DNA of 64,000 nucleotides from Acanthococcus lagerstroemiae (taxonomy: Eukaryota > Arthropoda > Insecta > Hemiptera > Eriococcidae), in NCBI GenBank assembly GCA_031841125.1, contig CM063113.1, positions 43,554,197 through 43,618,196 of the forward strand, written 5' to 3'. Below the pieces are notes generated by a model. The model ran no database searches. It saw only the letters and a program-made list of their open reading frames with translations, and was not told the origin of the DNA. The translations under genes and the position numbers were made by a program. Position 1 is the stretch's first letter, and every line of letters starts with the position of its first letter. This document shows positions 11,701-21,100 of the stretch, piece by piece.

Positions 11701-14281
11701 TCAAATAATCATTTCTGAAATGTGACTCATAGAGAATCAATGCAAAGCTCTTTACTCCTCAAGCACAGTTCAAACATGAATACTTCGTGGCGATTTTTGG
11801 AGAACGGCCGCAAAGATCATAGGCTATTTTCTTGCAATTTGAATTTCTCGACATCTTGTGGAATTGCAAAGCATACTTTCATTCGATATTTGTCAGTAAG
11901 ATTAAATTTTCGGGATCTATTTTAGAGAACGTTTGTAATGTTCAATTCTAAAAACAACTTTGAAGGAATCTCATTTGGAATTATTCAGTATAGTTTCAAC
12001 TATCATACAGTGTTGTGGCGACTTCAGCTCGAAAAGTGCTGATTACCAGGCTAGAACATAGCAGGAACTGTATGTTGGAACTCGAAAGACCTTAAAACAT
12101 CAAGCTTTGAGGGCTGCGAAAAATCCTATCAAATGGTCAAAGAGGAAACTTACCAGTGCTGATTATTCTTGTGTTTGAAGTAATACATATAACAACCAAT
12201 ATTTTCGTCTCGAGCATAAATAGCTTCGCGAGTCTGCGCTTCTTCCATTGAGATCAGGTCACCCGCATACTCGACCACAAATTCACCTTTTTCAAACTTA
12301 CGAGCAGCTACGATACCACGTCCTTTTCCCTCGAAAATTTTTACCTGTAACATAGCGAGTAACACGGTATGAATTCCTTTTCTTAGAAATAAAACGGCTG
12401 CTTCGATCTCAACTCGTCTTCGTTTTATATTTCTAAATATTAAGCGCCATTTAAAATGAAAAAAGTACAGCTATGGCTGATTTTTGAAATATAAAAAAGG
12501 AATCAATCAGGAAATACTCACTTCCAAACCGTCTTCTCTGTTATACAAGATAGCCTCTTCTATCGTTTTCCTTTTTTCTTCAAGAACAGTCTTTTTAGTT
12601 TTACGAATACTTCTCCGAACAGGGAAGAACTCGGTTAGCCTGGTTTGCGTATTACTTGAATAGTTATCATTCAGTATTCGAGCTGCTGAAAGATCGGGCT
12701 GTTTGCGTATTTTAGAAGGCTTTTTGAGACTATTCAAATTAAGCTGGGATAAGGCAGTGCTCGGACTTAGAGGAACACATGGAAAAGAAGTCTTATTCGG
12801 CTCGCATTCGCCAGTTCCGCTGATTATATTGTTACGGTTTTTATCTGCGGCACATAAAGAGAAAATAATGCAATGATTCTAAAATGATATTATCAACTCA
12901 CAGTAATTCAACTAAGTTATGATTCGTACATGTCCAATATTCTCCTGTCACTGAGAAAAGACCACATCCGTGAGTTAATTTCGAATAATTTCAGGTATTT
13001 TTAATATGAAGAACAGTATCATGAAATGGTTTAGGACTGAAGAAACAAAATTATCGAGGTAATGGCTCCCAACATTGGACTGATGAAATGTCGTACATTT
13101 TCTTAGTGCGATTTAAGTGGCTTGGTTTTTAATCCAGGGATATCACGCAGACACGACCTATATAAAATTCACACAATTCCTGTTTTCACTGCGAGGAAAG
13201 TTACATATTCATTACCTGAGGTAAAACACCCATAACCCATGCATGTCCAAATTAATGGAGAATTTCAGAGATTTCAAGATCGAGCAGTTCACCGTGTACG
13301 AGATTATAGCATTATAGGTGTAAATTTAAGAAGATAGGTATATTTAAATACAAGAAATTTTCAATAAGGTCCTACTTTATTATACGATTTCTGCAAGCGA
13401 TAGGACCTTCTTGAAGACCGGCGCTCAATTAACGCTCTAATTTGATATTTACCTAATCTAACATTGGTTTCTTGTAATACTTTACGCCTGAGATCATCGG
13501 GAACAGGCGAGTCGTGAACCGGAATATTGGCAGCAGTTGTCAAAACTGGCGAGTTTTCTGGAGAATTCAATGGATTACACTGCAAATAATTGAAAAATTA
13601 ATCAAATCATTCAAAACATCAAAATACGAACAACTGTTTTGGCCAACAATGAGAAGACATTGAAAATGCTGGACATATAAGCTGGCAATTCAACACACAA
13701 ACATGACTTCGTCCTTTCTTGCACTCAATCTTCTATTTCTAACCTTGTAGAATACATTATTACGCGACAACCCGACTCATATTCAATAAAAAAAGTACAC
13801 ATAATCGGTACTTTTGACGGTTACTCATAACCGATAAGGACTGTAACCGCGTATCAGTAACGAATATTCAACCACTTCCTTCTCCCTCTCCGGAACAAAT
13901 GCAGATAAAACTTCTGGGCCATTTTGTTTCTATGCACAATTTTCTCGTTACACAGAAAACAAGTTCCAGTTTGAAGACGTTACTGAAACACGATTCGTAT
14001 CATGTGTTTCTCACCTTGACATCATAGTACTTGGTAATTTTATTATTCGGCGTAATGGAGCTGGTATGCGACAGCTTGCCTTTGAATTTTCCACTTGATT
14101 TCGGTTTCACTGGCGACAGACTGGGCACTGAAGTAGAATTTCCCAGTGGTTCGCATTTCTGTACCGCTAGCTTCGCTTTCTGTCTCCCTGAAAACGACCA
14201 CATTTACACGTGTTGTTCGAGGCCGAAACGTAAATTCAAATATTTCAATTATTAATTATAATACAACATACCTCGACCCAT
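2557..14281 (-). CDS. KMT5A: Histone H4-lysine-20 monomethyltransferase KMT5A (SETD8/PR-Set7), complete gene, six coding exons
   Basis: The spliced frame joins 14281-14272, 14187-14015, 13579-13453, 12844-12522, 12344-12154 and 2767-2557: 1035 bp, 344 residues, close to the 350-390 of animal orthologues. KMT5A transfers one methyl group from S-adenosylmethionine to H4K20 in nucleosomes and acts in chromosome compaction, S phase and genome stability. The SET domain fills about residues 205-344: GKGRG, the CYMYYF strand, RLGRLLNHS (284-292) for cofactor binding, YDYGD (326-330) and the C-terminal HHPWL. The N-terminal half is basic and disordered. It carries two PCNA-binding-like motifs, NKITKYYDV (52-60) and QTRLTEFFPVRR (170-181). 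The second fits the PIP degron read by CRL4-Cdt2. The ATG at 14281 is chosen because MGRGRQKAK follows and the 10-bp exon splices in phase. Intron 5 (9.4 kb) splits the SET domain and holds a 5.3-kb transposon. Confidence 0.95.
2768..3926. other. KMT5A intron 5, part left of the large transposon
   Basis: No coding exon, RNA gene or clear repeat seen. Short open frames on both strands resemble no protein I know. Confidence 0.5.
5350..5840. repeat. Pogo/Tigger-type MITE
   Basis: The ends are CAGTAGACTCCGGGTTATCC and the inverse of CAGTAGACTCCGGATTATCC, flanked by TA (5348-5349 and 5841-5842). The end sequence is the familiar pogo/Tigger form. 491 bp, no transposase. Nested in the TTAA-flanked element. 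Confidence 0.8.
5964..6247. repeat. hAT-like MITE with G and C runs
   Basis: The ends are CAGTGATGTAGCTAAGG and the inverse of CAGTGACGTAGCCGGAA. Runs of G near the left end and C near both ends are typical of a family repeated through this window. The flanks do not give a clean 8-bp duplication. Confidence 0.55.
7196..7501. repeat. hAT MITE with perfect 8-bp target duplication
   Basis: The ends are CAGGGACGTACCG and its inverse. The flanking 8 bp GACAGAAT occur at both 7188-7195 and 7502-7509. It has long G runs near both ends and an internal module (ACTGACTCAACTCAGAATTC, then CCAAGTATCAAAGC) that is dispersed elsewhere in the window. Confidence 0.85.
7502..7845. repeat. Degenerate tandem repeat of about 40 bp
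   Basis: Repeated AAATGYGACAGAATATTG / AAATGTGACACARYATT units follow one another with a period near 40 bp, interrupted at 7196-7501 by the hAT MITE. Part of the interior of the TTAA-flanked element. Confidence 0.5.
9870..10835. repeat. Degenerate minisatellite (GTCTTAACACAG type)
   Basis: Nearly 1 kb of loose repeats of about 20-30 bp built on GAGTCTTAACACAG / AAGTCTTAATACAGT variants. A related array on the opposite strand lies at 32700-33400. Non-coding, inside KMT5A intron 5. Confidence 0.6.
11340..11750. repeat. Diverged tandem duplication
   Basis: Two segments about 290-300 bp apart share AAGCYRC..TTTYGA.AGGTA.YATC.TGACAAATRGTT and TTTATGAAATG-type blocks (near 11350 and 11640). Old and heavily diverged, inside KMT5A intron 5. 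Confidence 0.35.
12154..12344 (-). CDS. KMT5A: KMT5A coding exon 5 (SET domain, first half)
   Basis: Acceptor TGTTACAG, donor GTAAGT. Encodes residues 212-274, VKIFEGKGRGIVAARKF through GCYMYYFKHKNNQH. It includes the GKGRG turn and FVVEYAGDLI of the SET core. It ends with TG, which joins T of the last exon to give Cys, as in the family's C-[IV]-D-A-T. Confidence 0.95.
12522..12844 (-). CDS. KMT5A: KMT5A coding exon 4 (degron and pre-SET region)
   Basis: Acceptor GTGCCGCAG, donor GTGAGT. Encodes residues 104-211. TRLTEFFPVRRSIRKTKK closely matches the conserved PIP degron and following basic patch of animal KMT5A. EEKRKTIEEAILYNREDGLE is the helix just before the SET domain. Confidence 0.93.
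13453..13579 (-). CDS. KMT5A: KMT5A coding exon 3
   Basis: Acceptor ATTTGCAG, donor GTAAAT. Encodes CNPLNSPENSPVL... through NVRL, residues 62-103, a Ser/Pro-rich disordered stretch with several SP sites (SPENSP, DSPVP) that could be phosphorylated by cyclin-dependent kinases. Ends with one base of the next codon. Confidence 0.8.
14015..14187 (-). CDS. KMT5A: KMT5A coding exon 2
   Basis: Acceptor TTTTCAG, donor GTGAGA. Encodes residues 4-61, rich in Lys, Ser and Pro, ending with NNKITKYYDVK, a PIP-box-like motif without the leading Gln. Ends in phase 0. Confidence 0.88.
14272..14281 (-). CDS. KMT5A: KMT5A coding exon 1
   Basis: Only 10 bp are coding: ATG GGT CGA G, then donor GTATGT. The G completes the first codon of exon 2, giving MGRGRQKAK. 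The transcript start lies further right, in the gap shared with SBNO1. Confidence 0.8.
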
Positions 14282-15104
14282 TATTGTCGAGTTTCTGCTG
14301 TCAACAAGTTCGAAGGAAAGTAATTAAAATTCACAACGGTTAATTCAAATTCGCAGCAATACGTTTACACAGAGCATCTTAATAGGAGGCAAATACACGA
14401 AAAGAAACAACAATTTTCGGTTTCAGAAATCAAATTAGATCACTTACCCGATATCGGACATCAAATTTTAAAAGTTGAGCTGAACTTCAGCTTCCGATAA
14501 GTCCGTTCAAAGCTCTAAATTTGAGTAGGCTTCGCAGAAAAGTTTTATAAATAACTGCAATTACGCTCCAATATTTAAAACATGAAATTAAAAATTTTGT
14601 TGACAAACCGCCTGGCTGTCTAATCTGCGAGGCTGCGGTGCGCGCGCATCTGTCGATATTTCGTTGATTTTGTCAAAACTCCGCTAGGTTCACTATCAGC
14701 GCTTCGATTTTGTGATACAAAATTGATTATTTTGACGATTAGTATTTACTTTTACAATTAAAAATGGAGATGAACTATTAATTTTAGTTTGATTTTCGAG
14801 ATGGAATCACCAATTCGAATAATTTCTAGAAAAATTTTACTAGCACCACATCGGACATTCGATAATGGCGAAGGCATTCGGCTTGAATGCGAAAAAGAAG
14901 TAACGTGGCACTGGTGGGCAGGGTCATTTCAGAAGATCTCGTAAAACTGTAAAACCGAAAAAGAAGAAAAAAAAACAACAAAAAAGTAACTGGAGGGGAT
15001 AGCGGCAGATAGGTTATATCAATATGGCGGGACGACCTGTAATCTGGGGTCTTTTTAATTAGAAAATCTCAATTGATATCTCGAGAAGCACCTAAATTTG
15101 AAGC
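14282..15104. promoter_or_regulatory. Shared intergenic region between divergent KMT5A and SBNO1, likely bidirectional promoter
   Basis: The two start codons face away from each other across 823 bp, which must hold both 5' UTRs and core promoters unless non-coding 5' exons lie inside a neighbour. The sequence is locally richer in CpG near 14630-14700 (CGCGCGC) and has AATATGGCGG at 15021-15030, matching the core of the YY1/Pho site (ATGGCGG). I see no convincing TATA box in a fixed position relative to either gene. Confidence 0.5.
15021..15030 (+). promoter_or_regulatory. YY1/Pho-like site upstream of SBNO1
   Basis: AATATGGCGG matches the YY1 core ATGGCGG and lies 75 bp before the SBNO1 start codon, a common position for YY1 sites at TATA-less animal promoters. 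A motif this short could also occur by chance. Confidence 0.35.
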
Positions 15105-15125
15105 ATGCCTCGACCCAGAAGGGCG
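15105..15125 (+). CDS. SBNO1: SBNO1 coding exon 1
   Basis: ATG followed by CCT CGA CCC AGA AGG GCG and a strong GTAAGT donor. Encodes MPRPRRA, phase 0. This is the least certain end of the gene because the exon is so short. Confidence 0.75.
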
Positions 15126-18100
15126 GTAAGTAAAATATCTGTTACGCGCGACCAAATTCCTGCTTGTTTGTATCTATGTCTATGTTTCCTTCGAACAAAC
15201 TGCTTGCATTCTTTCGTTCTCCGTGTAGGCTCGTACTCTTTGTTTTGATTTTTTTCCTCTCAAAAATGTGAAATAAAATCATTTTCACTGACATTTTTTG
15301 CGTGTAATCGCATCTAACATCGTATATTTCCTTTTCGATGGGTCCCCAACCTACCAGATTCTTTTTACGAGTCGTTTATTCGCACACTGCTAAGGATCTA
15401 TGTTCTCCAGTGTTCAGAATTTTTTATCAGTTCATGGCTCGAGATTCGATGTATTAATACGTTTATAATAGCGTTTTCTGTTCTTATTTTGGTTCCTCCG
15501 AGCGGTATTTTACAATATTCATTGAGATTTACTATGGTGAGACTATTTAACGTAATATATTATCTCGTAACTCCTCGGTGATATGTGTACTGCCGATCGT
15601 ATTCGGCGATAATTAGTTTCAATCCTATTAACTTATCCTCTACGAACACTAGTTTTTTCCGTCTTGGTTAATTTCACTCTTTGACGCGCTTTATGTCAAT
15701 CTCGATGTTTTAGAACGAATTAAAAATCTAAAGGCTTCGATACTCATCCTGTCTTTTCGGTTTCAGGCTACCAAAGCTGTCAAACCTGAGAGCAGTGACA
15801 GCGATTTCGATGATGACGAGGATCCCGATCAGGTCGAAGTTCCAGGTACTTGTTTTTGATTATGAACCAAGTAGTACAAGTTCGAATCTTGAATAATACT
15901 AAAATTGAATGTGTATCGCAGGTGGAGGCAAGGATTTGGAATCGGCTAAATCGATGAAGAAGGATTCCATTGAAGATATTCAAATAGCGGACAATAATGC
16001 CAATGATGCTGACATGAAGCCTTCCAAAGAATCTCTCAATAGTATCAATAATTCCAAAATGAACCCTGGCATCACCGGCCCAGCTAATGGTATTGTTGAT
16101 TTGGTTTTATGAATGTCTAATTCGCTTGCATGTTTATGAAATCAGTTTGCTAAATATGCATAGTCACATGTGTGCCGGTGGTATCAGTACCTGTGAGTTA
16201 GATTATATATTCGACGTGTTCTGGTGGTCAGTTTATGGTCTGTGTTATGGGCGTGTAAAGCATGTGAGGGTAATTTAGATGAATGTTCAGAAACGTTGTG
16301 TTCGAGTATTTGGTGTTGGCGGTCGGTGTAGTTACGTAGCTGGGTGTACGTAATTTTATTGTAATTCGTTTGTAGTTGGGTAGCGAAAATTTAGTTGGTC
16401 GAGATTACACAGCATTAGCATAGGTGTAGATATTAATACTATAAATAGTTCATACAGCGATTCTCAATTAGAAATCAGAAGTGTTTAAATTTGATCATTA
16501 TCTACAAGCAGCTGGAAAATCATCGTTTTGATTCCAACAAATGAATGGAACTTGCTAGAAGTTTCAATTTTCTGTCATGGTTTATAGCAGAAAAAGAGGT
16601 TCCCCTAGGTTTTGAAGTATCACAAATCTTTCATTCTTGTTGAAATGAAATGTCATTCTGGGTGACACTGTTCTAAAGAGTTTTTAGTGTGCTAGGTGCC
16701 ATTGCCATTAATTAATGTTTGGTGGAGCGAATGGCGATGCACGCATGCCAAATTGACTCCCCAGATGCTGCACCCCTGGCTCTGGAAACTACCCTTTCGA
16801 GTATCGCATCATGTGACTTTTCTCAAAATGGGTGACTTGTAGAAGTAAATTGCCTGGGCGTTTTAAGCTTGGGAAGGTATGGTTTGAATCTGTCCGAGAT
16901 AACAAAAACTTGATTCTGTAAGATTCCAGAAACAGAAACTTTTTGTTTTCTAGTTGAATGTTTTTGCCTTTCAAGATGGGGGAAAGGGCGTCTTAAGAAA
17001 AGAAAAACTGGTAAAACTGCATGGTGCAGTTGAGGGTATTTAAAGCTGTTCTGAGAGGAGTACGCTTGGCTAGGTATTTTTCGAAGCTGTACGTTGTGAA
17101 TCCTTCAAGTAACAAATTTTACCGTCGAAAACTAACGAATTTTTGAGCCTAAAAGCTTGAGGATGAACATCTTGCCCTGTTATAGACATTTTGTACCTTT
17201 TTGAAGCAGGGGCGCTACCAAAACTTTTTTTAGTGCGGCTAGAATTGAGAAAAGAACCCTCGAGCAGCGGTGAAAACTCGATTTGGTACCTCCCTATTTT
17301 CATAAATTAATTTTGAAAATTTTCGAATATTTTTTTTTTGGGGGGGGAGGGGGTGCTGCAGTCCCCTAACTTCCCCTCTTGATTGCGCCCTCGTTAAAGA
17401 ATGTAATATCAGAACTTTTCATGATGGATTCAAATGGTAGAGTGAGGTAATTACTCTTGAATGACTACGGATTTGTATCTTTCTTTTTGAATATTATTAG
17501 GGAATTGATGTGGTTTGAATATTCGAAATGTGAACTCTTGGAAGCTCCAATTTATTGTACAATTCCCTGAGGAAAAGTTTTAGTGAGTTCACGAGTTTGA
17601 GGAGAGAGTAGTTAGATCTTAATCCATTTGACGAGAAATAATACAAGTTAGCTTCAGTTTCTGGAATTGTTGAAATGTGGCTCCGAGCATTATCAGCCAA
17701 TCAGATTGCTAAATATCCATAGAACTAGCTTTCTGATGGCTGAAAACGTTAAACATCACATTTTGGCTAGTTTTGAAACTGCAGCAGGCTTGTGTTACTT
17801 TTCTTCTCAGAAGGCGGTAGTAGTTGTTGGACTATGTCTAATGTCTAATTCTAGCGGAAGTTCGAACTGCTTACTTTAACATCCTCTTGCATTCTGAAAC
17901 ATGACTTTCGATGTAAGTTTCTCAATAAAAGTTTCAGTGTCTGCAGTAACCGGATTGTTGGACATTTTCAAATGAATTTGCACAGTTTATTCTTAACACC
18001 CCGCCGCGTTATGGATCCTCATAGCTCCTTGAAGAATAAAATATTAGAGTTTTTCAAAATGGATTCAACCTGTTATCTGGCGTTGTTTTGTTGAATGTTG

Positions 18101-21100
18101 CATATAGTAGCCCCAGTAATTTTGAAATGGATATGGTCGTATTTTGGTCCACAAATTTGGCGCGTAGTAGACGCGAGAATAATTTGCTTTCTCTCATATC
18201 TTCTGAGTGATGCTAGATGCTGATCAAAAACCCTGATGAGAAATGAAAGCATGTTTCTGCGAGATTCTTTTCTGGAAGGTGATGGTTTTTCATGCAATGC
18301 GGGAATCCGTTCCTCTGCATATCGTTTAAGCAATCAGTAGTCACTAATTATGCATTAAGAAGTTGGTAGACATAATGAGTTGTCAGTGTAGGAAACTGGA
18401 GGTTTCTGTGTGAAACAAGTATCTTTACTTATGTCTTGCGGGTGATGCTAGGTACTGATCAAAAACCCTTGATAATAAGTGAAAGCTTGTTACTGCGAGA
18501 TTATTTTCTAGAAGGTGATGGTTTTTCATACAGTGCGGGAATCCATTCCTTTGCAAGTCATTTGAGCCATCAGTAGTCGCTAATTACGCATTAAGGAGTT
18601 GGTAGACATAATGTCGTGTCAGTGAAGTTTTCTGTGTAAAGTCAGTATAAGGTTTTTAATCATGCAGATCCAGCTCTCGTCATATCAAGTATTCGAGCTT
18701 TATTATAGCATACTGCCAGGCAACAGCTATTTGCGAGCCCGTTAAAACTGGTTATGGGAACATGTTGCCTGTATTACAAAATTGAAGGGTTTAACTGGAG
18801 TTAAATTTTCGGCAGAATAGTTTCTCTATCACGAGTTTGCTCTACTCCAAAGCATTCGAATTGATTTTCCTCAGAACTTGTCATTTAGATTGAAGAGGCT
18901 ATGTGGGTTGAAACATAAATTCGTGGCTTCACATGGCAATCCTTTTAGAATTCTGTATACTGTTCGTTTTGTCATTTGAGGGGGTTGCGTAGGTTACATT
19001 GATTTTCTCCTGTGTGGTCCACTCTATGATCAGTTTTGGTGTTTTGAGGCTGTAGTCTGATAAAAAGGGGAGGGGGAGGCACATGGCCCCATTCACTAAA
19101 ACTGAAACCATTAACTGACCAAGTCTGAAAGTTACATGTACTCAAAAAAATCATTTCCCACGTGCCCCTAGCGATCAGTGCTGTCTATGACTCGTCTGTC
19201 CCTTTCCTGTCTTTGAGCTACTTCCTATTTACGTTTCTGTTTTGAGGACAGACCCTATCGTATCTTTGTAACATTTTTCTTGAAAGAGACCACTATCATG
19301 TTCCATGGTGGCATTTTTCTATCTATTTTACTGTTCTAAAGTAATACAAGTCCAAAATAGCCCACAGCTTCGCATCGAGTCGCGATTAAGTCAAATTTCC
19401 CTCTTCAGTCTCCGAGAAAAGCAATATTATCTGACGTTTTGTGTAATGATGGTGAAACATCTTCCACTGAGAAACTTGTAACTTACTTCCACGCTTCGTG
19501 TTATCGCTTGGCATTGGCTGACTTATTTTCAAATTTCGAGTGTATGTAAGGTGTAATGCCAGTTTCCTTCCTATACCAATCTGTTCGTAATTAGTTGTGC
19601 ACGTGGAGTGTTTTGACGTACTTTCCCCTGTAATTAAGAAGTTCGTAATAATTTCAGTGTGCATAAGTCTCAGCAGGCTGTTAAAGAGTCCAATGGTACT
19701 GAACTTGCTTTTAGCAAATTTGATTTAGGCTTATAGTCTTTTGGATTGTTAATTTTATAAAAATTGGCTAATATTATTTAAAATTTTTAGCATCGAATAA
19801 CGCCGGCAGTGCGATACTAGAACAACTTATGTCGAAACCGACTTTGGGTCCGAATTTCGACAAGTCAAAATTCGGATTAGGAGGTAACATGGCCGGAATG
19901 ATGCCTCCGCATTCGTATTTCAATTTTCCATCCGGAGTTGCCTCTAGCATGATGTATAATCCTGGGCTGCAAGGTGGCCTGCAAGGTGGTCTGCAAGGTG
20001 GCCTGCAAGGTTATCCGACCATGCCACCGTCAAACTTTAGTCCCGCGCAATTTTTTCAACCTGGTGAGTATCCAGCATAAAAGGTAGCATGTAGTGTTAT
20101 CGAGCACACAATTTCTCGATAGAGAAATTCTAGTTGTTAATGTTCGAGTGATACACAATGGCATTGAAGACATTTTTCCGTTTCAAGCCGGAGCTGAAGC
20201 GTCTTAAGTACGAAATAGGGGGATACTTTTTCATAGAAAGCAAGATCCTTCCTTCGTGTTCTGTGAGTAATAATTCGCCGAAACCGGATTCTCAGTCGTA
20301 AAAACTTGATAATATGGAACAGCAACACGTTTTGGGTTTCTCCGGTTATTGTGGCATCCATAAAAGAAAGCAGTTTCTCGGAAACTTTGTTTGTTATTAG
20401 TAAGGACAATAAAACGAGAATGAAAAAGAACTGCGAAAGGGAAGAAGATGAAGGACTAAAAAAGTGACAGTGACAAATGCAGGGAACAGCATAAGGTGGC
20501 CGTGTGACTGAGAGACAAAAGAAATTCGAAGAATTGTGTAAAATTTCGTGCCATTGTTTTGATGAGGGGCGAGCGAATGGAAATTCCTACAAAAACAATT
20601 AGCGATATATTTTAGATATACAATTATGTGATAACGTTACCTAATCGTAAGGCAAGTGGCTCGTGTTATCCCTGGAATACCAAGATGTGTAATTTTTTAC
20701 ACATTTGGGGCATATATGACGGGACTACCAAGATGTGTAATTTTTTACACATCCATGTATTTATTTAAAACGGGAATACCAAGACGTGTATTTTTATACA
20801 CAGGGGTGTATTTTTTTACACGTGACTTAAATACTTTACTGAGGTATGTTTTATGCGTTCATTGAACGCATAGTCAGTGACGAAGCTAGCGAGTCAGCTT
20901 GTAAGCTGAGCTTACACTAAAATTTTCAACAACAAAAAAATTAAAATAAACTGCAAAAAAATGAAAGCGTATCAAACAAAATTAACAGAGACTACACAAC
21001 ATTACTTCGGGAACCGCGCCGCGATGATGCGATGAAGCTGTTCCAGTTCCGCTTCAAACGTAGCCTGTTTTACTATATTGGCGCATGCGCACAAACCTAC

